NCBI GenBank assembly: GCA_017561935.1
Contig: JAFZBE010000030.1
Coordinates: 38,792-102,791, forward strand
Direction of reading: 5' to 3'
Length of the DNA stretch: 64,000 nt
From: Bacteroidales bacterium
GTDB lineage: Bacteria > Bacteroidota > Bacteroidia > Bacteroidales > UBA3663
Made by a program: the position numbers and the translations under genes. Below the pieces are notes generated by a model, which saw only the letters and a program-made list of their open reading frames with translations, did no database searches and was not told where the DNA came from. Positions 1 through 9,113 of this stretch are shown in pieces; within the stretch, counting starts at the first letter, position 1, and the number at the start of each line of letters is the position of its first letter.

Positions 1-1
1 T

Positions 2-1927
2 TTGGACATCGGCATTGGTCGTCTGCCGGTGAGCTCAGTCGAGATGTCGAACAACGTGCTCGCCAAAATCATCAACTACGGCAACAACGCTTATCTCGGC
101 ACGTGGAAGAACCGTCTCTGCTTCCTCAGCGACGACGACAAGGCCGGCGATTCGTTCAACTGCCACGTAAAGCATAATGACCAACTGGTCAACACCCTCC
201 AGAAGGCCAATCATAATGAATTCGTCTTCCAGAAAATCTATCTGCCTGCCTATAAGCAGACTGAGAGTGCCTCGGGCACCGACTACCCCGATGCAAAAAA
301 GGAATTCAATGAGGCCTTGAAGCAAGGTGTGCTCATGGTGAATTATGCCGGACACGGCAATACGACAGCCATCACCAACGAGAACATGATGACCTCGGCC
401 GCTGCCCAGGAACTCAACAACAAGCACCTGCCCGTGTGGGTTACTGCTTCGTGCGACGTTTCGCGTTGGGATGAGGATGGCATCTCGATGGGCGAATGTC
501 TGCTCCTCAATCCCAATGGTGGTGCCATAGCCATGCTTTCGACTGTGCGCGTGGTATATGCTCAGCAGAACCTCCTACTCAACACTGCTATCATCGACAA
601 CATCTTCAACCGATTCAACGATGGCACACGCTACCGACTGGGCGACATCATCAAGGCAGCGAAGATTGAACTTGGCTCCGATTACAACAAGTTGAACTTC
701 TGTCTCCTAGGTGATCCATCATTGACACTCGCCTATCCCGAACAACAAATCAAGATCACCCACATCAACGGCATTTCCACCGAAAATGCCAAAGATGTTT
801 TCCAACTCCAGACACTTAGCAAGGTCACAGTCAGTGGATACGTCCTGAAGACGGGTAGCGAGACTGAAGTCGATTCCACATTCAACGGATTACTTTACCC
901 CACATTCTACGACGCACTCGACACTCTCACCGCCGACAAGGGCTACGTTCAGGATGAAGCTCCCGTCTATACATTCACTACTCGCACAAAGAAAGCATTT
1001 TCGGGACGCAGCGAAATCACGAATGGACGGTTTGAGTTCTCATTCACCGTCCCTATCGACATCAGCTATAGCGATAATCTGGGTCTTGCTAACCTCTATG
1101 CCGCAAGCGAAAACAGTGATGAAGCCTCGGGTTTCTATGACAATTACCATCTTGTCAGCTCAGACGATTACGTTATCACCGATACCGAAGGTCCAGTCAT
1201 CAAGCAACTCTTCCTCAACGATAATACATGGACCGATGGCAGTGTTGTGAATGCAACACCCTATTTCTTCGCCGAAGTGCAGGATGATGGAGGCTTCAAC
1301 GCCACGGGCAACACCGTGGGCCATGATATCGTGCTTACTATCCGCTGCACCAGCAATCTGTTGCTGGCCAGCGAACAGCACACACTCAACAATTACTTCA
1401 CCACCTACACCAACGATCCAACTACGGGAAACGTTCAATACAGCATACCCGCCCTTGAGGACGGCACCTACGAAGCTACCTTCCGTGTTTGGGATGTCTA
1501 TAATAACCCAACCACCAGAAAGTTCACATTCACGGTCCTCAACGAGACAGCACCCGAAGCTGTTGTCGTCCAAGCTTATCCCTGCCCAGCCAAGACGGGC
1601 GATACGGTCACATTCCGCGTCCTTCACAACAGACCCGAATCGGCACAAAGCATCACGCTGCAGGTATATACCCAGACTGGCTACAAAGTCTATGAGACTA
1701 CAGCATCCTCCAGCTCGGCGAGCAAGGTCTATGCATTCAGTATGGACAACCCGACGATGCTCAATAATGCCATCAATGCCGATGAGACCTCCAACTTCAT
1801 GGGATCAGCGGCCATCGAATGGAGTTCACCCGACCTCCGTCCAGGATTCTATCTCTACCGTGTCTTCCTGTCTAGCGATGGTAGCACCGAGATTTCGAAG
1901 AGCAAACTGCTGATGGTTAATCCTTGA
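2..1927 (+). CDS. porU: PorU, type IX secretion sortase (5' end outside window)
   Basis: This is the C-terminal 641 residues of a gingipain-like (peptidase C25) protein; the reading frame is open at the window edge, so the true start lies upstream. The catalytic pair is visible: His118 in YAGHG and Cys151 in VTASCDVSRW. It is followed by GDPSLTLAYP, typical of the end of the C25 domain, and then by beta-rich domains ending in a T9SS C-terminal-domain-like segment (GFYLYRVF...KSKLLMV). In Porphyromonas, PorU is the surface sortase that removes the C-terminal signal of T9SS cargo and attaches it to A-LPS. The immediate neighbour porV matches the known porU-porV gene order. Identity rests on the catalytic motifs plus this pairing. 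Confidence 0.9.
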   Translation: MDIGIGRLPVSSVEMSNNVLAKIINYGNNAYLGTWKNRLCFLSDDDKAGDSFNCHVKHNDQLVNTLQKANHNEFVFQKIYLPAYKQTESASGTDYPDAKKEFNEALKQGVLMVNYAGHGNTTAITNENMMTSAAAQELNNKHLPVWVTASCDVSRWDEDGISMGECLLLNPNGGAIAMLSTVRVVYAQQNLLLNTAIIDNIFNRFNDGTRYRLGDIIKAAKIELGSDYNKLNFCLLGDPSLTLAYPEQQIKITHINGISTENAKDVFQLQTLSKVTVSGYVLKTGSETEVDSTFNGLLYPTFYDALDTLTADKGYVQDEAPVYTFTTRTKKAFSGRSEITNGRFEFSFTVPIDISYSDNLGLANLYAASENSDEASGFYDNYHLVSSDDYVITDTEGPVIKQLFLNDNTWTDGSVVNATPYFFAEVQDDGGFNATGNTVGHDIVLTIRCTSNLLLASEQHTLNNYFTTYTNDPTTGNVQYSIPALEDGTYEATFRVWDVYNNPTTRKFTFTVLNETAPEAVVVQAYPCPAKTGDTVTFRVLHNRPESAQSITLQVYTQTGYKVYETTASSSSASKVYAFSMDNPTMLNNAINADETSNFMGSAAIEWSSPDLRPGFYLYRVFLSSDGSTEISKSKLLMVNP

Positions 1928-2043
1928 CCACTACTAAAGGCGGGTAATTCCTTTCTATCTCTGCCCAGGCGAAGGGAACGTCCTGTCAAATCCCCTTTTT
2001 TCTCTTTTACTCCCTTTTTATTCCCCTTTTATTACAACAATAA

Positions 2044-3231
2044 ATGAAGCGAATCATAGCACTGACACTGACAGCTGGCCTTTCACTCTCTGCACTTGCA
2101 CAAGTCGATAAGGAAAGAGCCGAAAACAACCCTTACAACCCTCTCAACCCAGCCATGATGTCGCTGGGCATCGCCCCTGATGCTCGTGGTGGCGGTATGG
2201 GAGATGTGGGCGCTGCAACCGACCCTGATGAAGTAAGTCAGTTCTGGAACCCAGCCAAGTATGCCTTTGCCTACAGCCGTTGCGGATTGTCGCTCAACTA
2301 CACCCCATGGTTGCGCAAAATCGTGAGCGGCATTAACCTGATGAATGCAGCAGGATACTACAAGTTCGGCTACGATGACAACCAGGCAGTTTCGGCATCA
2401 TTGACCTACTTCAGCCTCGGTGAGGTGACAGCTTACAACAGTGAAGGCGTCGAGGTTCAGGTCATCAACCCCATGGAGATGGCGCTCGACGTGGGTTATT
2501 CGCGCATGTTGAGCGAGAACTTCTCGATGGGTGTCGTCTTTCGTTATCTTCATTCGGCGATGACATACACCGACAACGACAACAAGCCCGACAATACCTT
2601 CTCGGCCGACATCGCAGCCTATTACGAAGCATATCCCCAGATAGGCTACAACGAATGCAAGTGGGCATGGGGTCTCAACATCTCCAATATCGGCGGTAAG
2701 GTGAGCTACGATGGAGGTACTACCTCGCAGTTCCTGCCCACCAAGGCTCGTCTCGGCACATCGTTCACCTTCCCCATCGACGATTATAACCTCTTCACCA
2801 TCAATGCCGATGCCGACAAGTACCTCATTCCTACCGCCCCGAAGCGAGACCACTACAACGATGAACAGATCTATCAGGATGCTCTCCGCGATTACTACGA
2901 TATGAACGGCTTCACGGGCATTTTCAAGTCGTTTAACGATGCGCCACGTGGCATGAAGGAAGAGCTCGAAGAAATAAGTTGGGGCTTAGGTGCCGAATAT
3001 ACCTACGACCGTCGTTTCTTCCTCCGCGCAGGCTACCACTTCGAACATGAGAACAAAGGTGGGCGCAAGTATTTCACCTTTGGTGCCGGCATCGCGCTCA
3101 ACGTCTTCCACATTGATGCATCGTACGTTCTCTCCAGCGAGCAAACTTCCGCCCTCGACCAGACTCTGCGTTTCAGCCTTGGTTTCGACCTCGAAGGATT
3201 GCGCGACATCATGGGCGGACGCCGACGCTAA
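2044..3231 (+). CDS. porV: PorV, type IX secretion outer-membrane shuttle protein
   Basis: A 395-residue protein with a signal peptide (MKRIIALTLTAGLSLSALAQ) and a FadL/PorV-type outer-membrane barrel. The typical N-terminal block SLGIAPDARGGGMGD is followed by ATDPDEVSQFWNPAK. PorV collects T9SS cargo from the translocon and delivers it to PorU. The gene begins 116 bp after porU on the same strand and is probably co-transcribed with it. The ATG at 2044 directly precedes the hydrophobic signal sequence, which supports this start. Confidence 0.92.
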   Translation: MKRIIALTLTAGLSLSALAQVDKERAENNPYNPLNPAMMSLGIAPDARGGGMGDVGAATDPDEVSQFWNPAKYAFAYSRCGLSLNYTPWLRKIVSGINLMNAAGYYKFGYDDNQAVSASLTYFSLGEVTAYNSEGVEVQVINPMEMALDVGYSRMLSENFSMGVVFRYLHSAMTYTDNDNKPDNTFSADIAAYYEAYPQIGYNECKWAWGLNISNIGGKVSYDGGTTSQFLPTKARLGTSFTFPIDDYNLFTINADADKYLIPTAPKRDHYNDEQIYQDALRDYYDMNGFTGIFKSFNDAPRGMKEELEEISWGLGAEYTYDRRFFLRAGYHFEHENKGGRKYFTFGAGIALNVFHIDASYVLSSEQTSALDQTLRFSLGFDLEGLRDIMGGRRR

Positions 3232-3242
3232 ACCCAACCATT

Positions 3243-4310
3243 ATGAATTCGTTTACAGACTATATACCCCATATCATCGCACCTGAGCTATTGGCCCAGG
3301 CGCGAGTTTTCATTGATACACACGACAAGTTTGTCATTACTGCTCACTTCTCACCCGACGGCGACGCTATCGGCTCCGTGCTTGGCATGAAACAATATCT
3401 CGAGGCCAAGGGCAAGGAGGCAATAGTCGTGCTCAATGACGCTCCAGGTAACAATCTGTCGTTCATCCCAGGTTATCGAGGCGACGTCATCGTCTTTGAC
3501 AACCAGAACGATGGATCACCATCACAGCGCGACGAAGCCATCCGCGCTATCGACGAGAGTGATGCGATGATCTGTCTCGACTTCAACACTGCGTCACGCA
3601 TAGGCGGCATGAAGGATATTTGGATGAAACATCCCGCCCCCAAGCTCCTAATCGACCATCATCTAGGTCCCGAGTTGGACCAATTCGACATTTGTATCTC
3701 GCACCCCGAACTGGCTGCCACTTGCGAACTCGTCTATCGATTCATTCTCGAGTTGGGTGACGACCATTTGCTCAACAAGCAGATTGCCACCTCGCTTTTT
3801 TGTGGGTTGATGACCGACACCGGATGGTTCATTTTCAACTCCAACCGTCCCGAGTTTCACCTTGTCATGGCACGCCTCATGATGGAGGATGTCGATCGCG
3901 AAAACATTATCAAGGAGAGTCATGTTGTGCCTGAGCGGAAGCTTCGTCTCGAAGGTTATCTGATCAACCAAAAACTGCACGTTGTACACGAACACAAAGC
4001 CGCGTACATGTCGCTCAGCCTAAGCGAATGCCGTCGTTACGGTCACCAAAAGGGTGATAGTGAGGGGTACGTTAACGAACCGCTGGATATCGAGGGTGTG
4101 CAGGTGAGCGCCTTCTTCCGTGAAGAGAAAAACTTCGTGAAGGTCAGTCTGCGTTCGAAAGGAGATTATCCAGTCAATCTGATTGCTGAAAAATTCTACA
4201 ACGGTGGCGGTCATCGCAACGCTGCAGGTGGCGAATTCTATGGTAGTTTGTCACAAGCAGAAGCTATTTTCATCAAAGTACTGCCCCTTTTCGACAAATA
4301 TCTGCAATAA
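3243..4310 (+). CDS. DHH-family phosphoesterase (NrnA-like oligoribonuclease / PAP phosphatase)
   Basis: A 355-residue cytosolic protein with the DHH/DHHA1 layout. The metal-binding motifs are HFSPDGDAIGS near residue 35, the aspartate in MICLDFN, and LLIDHHLGP. The C-terminal DHHA1 motif GGGHRNAAGG binds substrate. NrnA-type enzymes degrade 2-5 nt RNA and dephosphorylate 3'-phosphoadenosine 5'-phosphate. The start lies 11 bp after porV, so co-transcription is likely although no functional link is known. All key residues are present. The exact substrate (nanoRNA, pAp or cyclic dinucleotide product) cannot be read from sequence. Confidence 0.87.
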   Translation: MNSFTDYIPHIIAPELLAQARVFIDTHDKFVITAHFSPDGDAIGSVLGMKQYLEAKGKEAIVVLNDAPGNNLSFIPGYRGDVIVFDNQNDGSPSQRDEAIRAIDESDAMICLDFNTASRIGGMKDIWMKHPAPKLLIDHHLGPELDQFDICISHPELAATCELVYRFILELGDDHLLNKQIATSLFCGLMTDTGWFIFNSNRPEFHLVMARLMMEDVDRENIIKESHVVPERKLRLEGYLINQKLHVVHEHKAAYMSLSLSECRRYGHQKGDSEGYVNEPLDIEGVQVSAFFREEKNFVKVSLRSKGDYPVNLIAEKFYNGGGHRNAAGGEFYGSLSQAEAIFIKVLPLFDKYLQ

Positions 4311-4312
4311 AT

Positions 4313-4343
4313 TTGGTGAAAAGAAAAAAAATCCGTATCTTTG
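4313..4343 (+). promoter_or_regulatory. Bacteroidetes-type promoter before the DUF4827-like gene
   Basis: A TTTG -33 element ending at 4315 and a TATCTTTG -7 element (4336-4343) are separated by 20 bases, matching the Bacteroidetes primary sigma consensus. Transcription would start around 4350, giving a short leader to the ATG at 4365. The promoter also argues against a TTG start at 4341, which lies inside the -7 box. Confidence 0.75.
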
Positions 4344-4364
4344 CCGCCCATTAAAGGACATAAT

Positions 4365-5123
4365 ATGAAGAAACTTCTTTACATCCTCTGTATTTCGCTT
4401 TGCGCGGCAGTTTATGCTGCATGTTCTGACACCCAAACTTACGCCGACCTTGTCGAGAATGAGGAGAACAACATCAACTACCTGATCGCAACAGAGAATC
4501 TAAACGTTATCCCCATCAACGAAGAGACGATGGAGAACTGGACCGATTACGTACTCAAAGACAGTATCAGCCCAGCGAAATATCTGAAACTCGGCCAATG
4601 GTACACTGTGACCGAAGGCTACTTCAAACGTCTCTATTTCCGCATCAACGATTGGGGCACAGGTTTTCACCGCTGGCAGGCTTGGAAGGCATACAACGAC
4701 AGTCTAACCGACCACCTTTCGCCGCGCGTCAAACCAGACTCCGTATCTTTCTACGACAACAAGGTCGTTTCAGGCAGCTACGTCCTCGTGCGCTACGACA
4801 GCCTTTTCCTAATGACCGATTCGCTCGACATTCATTCCGACACACCTACCGACAATCTCAATCCTTACAGTTACAAGATCATCTTCGGCTGGAATGAAGC
4901 ATATTATGCTACGTCATACTACTCTTATGCCATGGGGTCAAGCTCATCGTATGCCTGCACCAGCGGTGGTTTGGCTTTCCCATTGCGTTACTTGTGGTAC
5001 GACAGCAGCGTTTCGCTCATCGTGCCGTTTTCGCTCATCGACAGCGAATACAGCAGCTATTATTACACATTCTACTACGGTAATGTGAAATACTCTAAAC
5101 CGAATTATCTACCAGAGGAGTAG
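4365..5123 (+). CDS. DUF4827-like lipoprotein
   Basis: A 252-residue protein starting at the ATG at 4365; the longer frame to 4341 would begin inside the promoter. The signal peptide MKKLLYILCISLCAAVYAAC gives a lipoprotein cysteine at residue 20. The remainder (ADLVENEENNINYLIATEN, NWTDYVLKD, FKRLYFRINDWG) resembles the DUF4827 family of Bacteroidales envelope lipoproteins, which has no known function and is often found beside the phosphoglucosamine mutase gene, as it is here. The C-terminal part is rich in Tyr and Ser. The family assignment comes from memory of the motif pattern and should be confirmed by an HMM search. Confidence 0.72.
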   Translation: MKKLLYILCISLCAAVYAACSDTQTYADLVENEENNINYLIATENLNVIPINEETMENWTDYVLKDSISPAKYLKLGQWYTVTEGYFKRLYFRINDWGTGFHRWQAWKAYNDSLTDHLSPRVKPDSVSFYDNKVVSGSYVLVRYDSLFLMTDSLDIHSDTPTDNLNPYSYKIIFGWNEAYYATSYYSYAMGSSSSYACTSGGLAFPLRYLWYDSSVSLIVPFSLIDSEYSSYYYTFYYGNVKYSKPNYLPEE

Positions 5124-5157
5124 AAGACCCCTCTTAACCCCTTCTTAACCTACATTT

Positions 5158-6627
5158 ATGAGTCTGATCAAATCCATTTCTGGCATTCGTGGCACCATCG
5201 GCGGCAAGGTCGGTGAAGGTCTCAATCCCCTTGATATAGTTAAGTTTACTGCGGCATACGCCACCGTAATTCGTCGAACCTCCAAGAACCCTTCGGGCAA
5301 GATCGTTGTGGGTCGTGATGCTCGTCTTTCAGGCGAGATGCTTTATCAGTGTGTCAGCGGCACCCTCATCGGCATGGGCTTTGATGTCATCAACATCGGT
5401 CTGGCTACCACTCCAACCACCGAGATTGCAGTCACGGCCGAAAAAGCCGATGGCGGTATCATCCTCACGGCAAGTCACAACCCCATCCAATGGAATGCGC
5501 TCAAGTTGCTCAACAGCGAGGGCGAATTCTTCGACAAGGCCACCGGGGAACAAGTCCTAAAGATAGCTGAGACAGAAGATTTCGACTTTCCAGCCATCAA
5601 ACCCAAGAATTACACGGGCAAGGAGTCGCAGACTGAATCGTCACCCGATTACGAAGGTAATCCTCTCGGTCACATCTTCCTCAAGGACTACACTCGTTAC
5701 CATATCCAAGAGGTCATGAACCTCAAGCTCGTGGATGTTGAGGCTGTCAGGAAAGCACATTTCCGTGTTGTCTGCGACTGTATCAATTCCATCGGAGGAA
5801 TTGTCATTCCCCAGTTACTCAAAGAACTTGGCGTAGAGGTGATGGAACTCAACTGCCAACCCACAGGTAACTTTGCCCACACTCCAGAACCCATTGTGGC
5901 CAACCTCACGGGAATCTCCGACTTCATGAAATCAGCCTACCAGGGCGGGCGTCCCTACGACCTCGGCGTCATCGTTGACCCTGATGTCGATCGTCTCGCG
6001 TTCGTACAGGAGACAGGCGAATTGTTCGGCGAAGAATATACCCTCGTGAGTGTAGCCGACTACGTGCTGCAGCATACCCCAGGCAACACCTGCTCCAACC
6101 TCTCTTCGAGCCGTGCATTACGCGATGTTACACGCGCCCGTGGCGGCCAATACAGCGCCGCTGCAGTAGGCGAGGTGAATGTTGTGACCAAGATGAAGGA
6201 ATCCAATGCCGTTATCGGTGGCGAAGGTAACGGCGGTGTCATCTATCCCGAATCGCACTATGGTCGTGACGCCCTTGTTGGCGTTGCCCTCTTCCTCACC
6301 AATTTGGCCAAACTCCGTGAAGAGAACCCGAAGCTCACCGTCAGTCAACTGCGCAAAACCTATCCTCCATACGAGATTGCTAAGCAGCGCGTGGACCTCT
6401 CGCCCGAGATTGATGTCGATGCCATCCTCCTACGCATGAAGCAGAAGTACGAGGGCAAACCAGGCATCGAGGTTACTGATATCGATGGCGTAAAGCTCGA
6501 CTTTCCCGACCGCTGGGTACATCTCCGTAAATCCAACACCGAGCCTATCATCCGCATCTATGCCGAAGCCAGCACCATGGAAGAGGCACAGAAGACAGCT
6601 GACCAGATCAAGGCAGAGATTGGATAA
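5158..6627 (+). CDS. glmM: Phosphoglucosamine/phosphomannomutase-family enzyme (GlmM-type)
   Basis: A 489-residue alpha-D-phosphohexomutase. The N-terminal motif SISGIRGTIGG is typical of GlmM. The phosphoserine loop ILTASHNP carries Ser106, the metal-binding loop is DPDVDRLAF, and the C-terminal phosphate-binding loop is RKSNTEPIIRIYAE. GlmM converts glucosamine-6-phosphate to glucosamine-1-phosphate for peptidoglycan and LPS synthesis. Discrimination from phosphomannomutase is not absolute by sequence alone, but SGIRGTIGG and this genomic setting favour GlmM. The ATG at 5158 is 34 bp after the preceding lipoprotein gene. Confidence 0.85.
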   Translation: MSLIKSISGIRGTIGGKVGEGLNPLDIVKFTAAYATVIRRTSKNPSGKIVVGRDARLSGEMLYQCVSGTLIGMGFDVINIGLATTPTTEIAVTAEKADGGIILTASHNPIQWNALKLLNSEGEFFDKATGEQVLKIAETEDFDFPAIKPKNYTGKESQTESSPDYEGNPLGHIFLKDYTRYHIQEVMNLKLVDVEAVRKAHFRVVCDCINSIGGIVIPQLLKELGVEVMELNCQPTGNFAHTPEPIVANLTGISDFMKSAYQGGRPYDLGVIVDPDVDRLAFVQETGELFGEEYTLVSVADYVLQHTPGNTCSNLSSSRALRDVTRARGGQYSAAAVGEVNVVTKMKESNAVIGGEGNGGVIYPESHYGRDALVGVALFLTNLAKLREENPKLTVSQLRKTYPPYEIAKQRVDLSPEIDVDAILLRMKQKYEGKPGIEVTDIDGVKLDFPDRWVHLRKSNTEPIIRIYAEASTMEEAQKTADQIKAEIG

Positions 6628-6682
6628 CCCTTTTCAATGGCATAATAAACTGAAAATATAACCTTATAAAATCTCTAAGAAT

Positions 6683-8458
6683 ATGAAAGCGCTATCTTCA
6701 GGCACATTAACCCTTTTTGCGGCAACTGTGCTATTATCCTGCGCTAGCAGACCCAAAGAGGCTGACATTGTGGTTCTCTACACCACCGATGTGCACGGAG
6801 CCTATCTCCATTACGACATTCGCAACAACATGCCTGCCGTAACCTCGATGGCCAACGTCAGTACGTATGTCAAGCAGCAACGTGAGGAACACCCTGATGC
6901 CGTACTCCTTTTTGATACAGGTGACTGCTTGCAGGGGCAACCCTCCATGTATTACTACAATTATGTTGACACTCTATCTCCGCACCTCGTTCCTCTTGTT
7001 TACAACTATATAGGATACGACGCTGTAGGTCTTGGTAACCACGATGTCGAGACGGGTGAAAAGGTATATCATGACCGCGTGGCACCCCAATTCCGCAAGA
7101 GGTGGCTTTGTGCCAACGCCATCGACGAACGTACCGGAGAACCCATGTTCACTCCCTATCGTGTCTTCACACGCTCGGGCATCAAGGTGGCTGTGCTGGG
7201 CATGATAACTCCTAACATTGCCGCTTGGCTTCCCAAGAAGCTTTGGCCACACCTCGAATTCCAAGATATGGTGGAATGTGCCGAACACTGGATACCCATC
7301 ATCCAACAGAAGGAGCAACCCGACGTGCTGATCGGACTCTTCCATTCAGGTACCGACTTTCATGTCGATGGCAATGACCTCGACACCAAGAAGAACGAGA
7401 ACGGCTCTATCCCTGCTGCCACCAAGGTTCCCGGCTTCGACCTTATCCTCTGCGGACATGACCATCAGGGCAATATGCTCACCATTACCAATGTCAATGG
7501 CGATTCTGTCAAGGTACTTGATGCACAAACGGCAGCCGCCAAAGTAGGTCGTGCGGTGATACATCTTGCTTTCGACAAGCAAACCAACCAATACAAGAAG
7601 CAGATTGAGACCGAACTTATCGACATGACAGAATATAAACCTGACGAAGACTACTGTAAGACGTTCCAATATGCTGTCAACGAGGTCAATAAATATGTAG
7701 ATGCACCTATCGGATACCTCACCGAAACACTCTATGGCGAACCTTCGCTCTATGGACCATCCAAGTTCATGGACCTTATCCACAACGTGCAGCTCGAAGC
7801 AACGGGTGCCGATGTCAGCTTTGCCGCTGTGCTTGCGGCTCATGACTCCGTGCCTGTCGGCCCTATCACCATGAGGCAACTCTTCACCCTCTATCGCTAC
7901 GAGAATACACTCGTCACAGTCAATATGACCGGTGAAGAGATCGAGAAATATCTCAACTACGGCTTAAGCAAGCAGTACAACGGCATGAAGGATGAGAACG
8001 ACCACCTGTTGGCATTCATGTTCGATGAAAACGGCAATGTAGAGTACAACGTCTATGGCCCGAGATTCCTCACCCCCACCTATAACTTCACCAGCGCTGC
8101 TGGCATCAAGTACAAGATCAATCTTGACAAGCCGCGCGGCAAGCAACTCCAGATTATTAGTATGAGCGACGGCTCGAAGTTCGACAGTGCAAAGACCTAC
8201 AAGGTAGCTCTTAACAGCTATCAGGCCAACGGCGGCGGCAACTTCGTACCCGAAGGACTTGGCTGGACCAAGCAGGATTTCGAATCACATGTCATCGAGT
8301 GGTCAGACAAGGATGTGCGTCACTATGTAGCTGACTACATTCAAAAGCATGATACCATCGTTCCGCGTCTCCGCGGAGATTGGACCATTGTGCCCGAGAA
8401 TTGGTTCAAGAAAGGCATCCAGACGGATATGAAATTCATCAGTCCCAACCAGCGATAA
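6683..8458 (+). CDS. 5'-nucleotidase / cyclic phosphodiesterase lipoprotein
   Basis: A 591-residue protein with a lipoprotein signal peptide (TVLLSC, Cys about residue 20). The N-terminal calcineurin-like metallophosphatase domain shows YTTDVHG, GLGNHDVETG and LCGHDHQGN, the metal-binding motifs of the UshA/5'-nucleotidase family. The C-terminal domain (about residues 340-560) is the substrate-specificity domain, with NSYQANGGGNF near its end. It would hydrolyse nucleoside monophosphates or 2',3'-cyclic nucleotides on the envelope to salvage nucleosides and phosphate. Its stop overlaps the start of the next gene by one base (TAATG), suggesting translational coupling. Confidence 0.88.
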   Translation: MKALSSGTLTLFAATVLLSCASRPKEADIVVLYTTDVHGAYLHYDIRNNMPAVTSMANVSTYVKQQREEHPDAVLLFDTGDCLQGQPSMYYYNYVDTLSPHLVPLVYNYIGYDAVGLGNHDVETGEKVYHDRVAPQFRKRWLCANAIDERTGEPMFTPYRVFTRSGIKVAVLGMITPNIAAWLPKKLWPHLEFQDMVECAEHWIPIIQQKEQPDVLIGLFHSGTDFHVDGNDLDTKKNENGSIPAATKVPGFDLILCGHDHQGNMLTITNVNGDSVKVLDAQTAAAKVGRAVIHLAFDKQTNQYKKQIETELIDMTEYKPDEDYCKTFQYAVNEVNKYVDAPIGYLTETLYGEPSLYGPSKFMDLIHNVQLEATGADVSFAAVLAAHDSVPVGPITMRQLFTLYRYENTLVTVNMTGEEIEKYLNYGLSKQYNGMKDENDHLLAFMFDENGNVEYNVYGPRFLTPTYNFTSAAGIKYKINLDKPRGKQLQIISMSDGSKFDSAKTYKVALNSYQANGGGNFVPEGLGWTKQDFESHVIEWSDKDVRHYVADYIQKHDTIVPRLRGDWTIVPENWFKKGIQTDMKFISPNQR

Positions 8459-9111
8459 TGCTGAAACTACATCAACTCAGTATAGGATACAATAATTCCG
8501 CACCTGTCGTCTCGTCGATAGATGCGGAATTGTCTGATGGATGTTTCTGTTGTTTGTTGGGCCGTAATGGCACGGGCAAGAGTACCCTGCTTCGTACTAT
8601 TGCCGGACTCCAGAATCCCCTCAGCGGAACCATCGAGCGCCCCGACAGCATCGGCATCGTACTAACCCTCGTCCCCAACCTTCTCAACACCCGCGTTCGC
8701 GAAATGGTGGCCTATGGTCGTCTCGCACACACGGGAATTTTGGGCAGGTTGCATGACGAAGACTATGCCATTGCCGATGAGGCAATACAGATGGTCGGAA
8801 TCCAAGACATCGCCCACCGACTGCTCAGCACACTAAGCGATGGCGAAAAGCAGAAGACTATGATAGCTCGAGCCATCGCGCAACAGTCTCCCCTCCTCTT
8901 GCTCGACGAACCTTCTGCCTTCCTCGACTATCCCAGCCGCCGCGAGATGATGAGGTTGCTCCAAGACCTCGCACACGCTCACAGAAAAACCATCCTGCTC
9001 AGCACCCACGACGTGGAGCTGGCAGCACAAAGCGCCGATATCGTTTGGATCATTAACGACAAAACAATGTGCAAAAAAACTCCCCAGGACTTTCGACCTG
9101 AGGAGTTATGA
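8458..9111 (+). CDS. ABC transporter ATP-binding protein, FepC/BtuD-like, without a nearby permease
   Basis: A 217-residue ATPase starting at the ATG at 8458, which overlaps the stop of the nucleotidase gene; the open frame extends upstream but without a better start. Walker A is GRNGTGKST, the signature is LSDGEKQK, Walker B is LLLLDEPSAFLD, and the H-loop is STHD. The closest family pattern is the ATPase of siderophore/cobalamin importers (FecCD-type permease partners). No permease or binding protein gene is present nearby, so the partner must be encoded elsewhere or the protein serves a different system. The last 40 bases of the gene also contain the fabD terminator hairpin. Confidence 0.85.
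   Translation: MLKLHQLSIGYNNSAPVVSSIDAELSDGCFCCLLGRNGTGKSTLLRTIAGLQNPLSGTIERPDSIGIVLTLVPNLLNTRVREMVAYGRLAHTGILGRLHDEDYAIADEAIQMVGIQDIAHRLLSTLSDGEKQKTMIARAIAQQSPLLLLDEPSAFLDYPSRREMMRLLQDLAHAHRKTILLSTHDVELAAQSADIVWIINDKTMCKKTPQDFRPEEL
9071..9107 (-). terminator. Rho-independent terminator of fabD inside the convergent ABC gene
   Basis: Read on the minus strand, 11 positions pair on each side (AACTCCTCAGG with CCTGGGGAGTT, one mismatch) around an 8-base loop, followed directly by a run of T. It lies in the last codons of the plus-strand ABC gene, and the two stop codons are only two bases apart. Confidence 0.85.
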
Positions 9112-9113
9112 GG

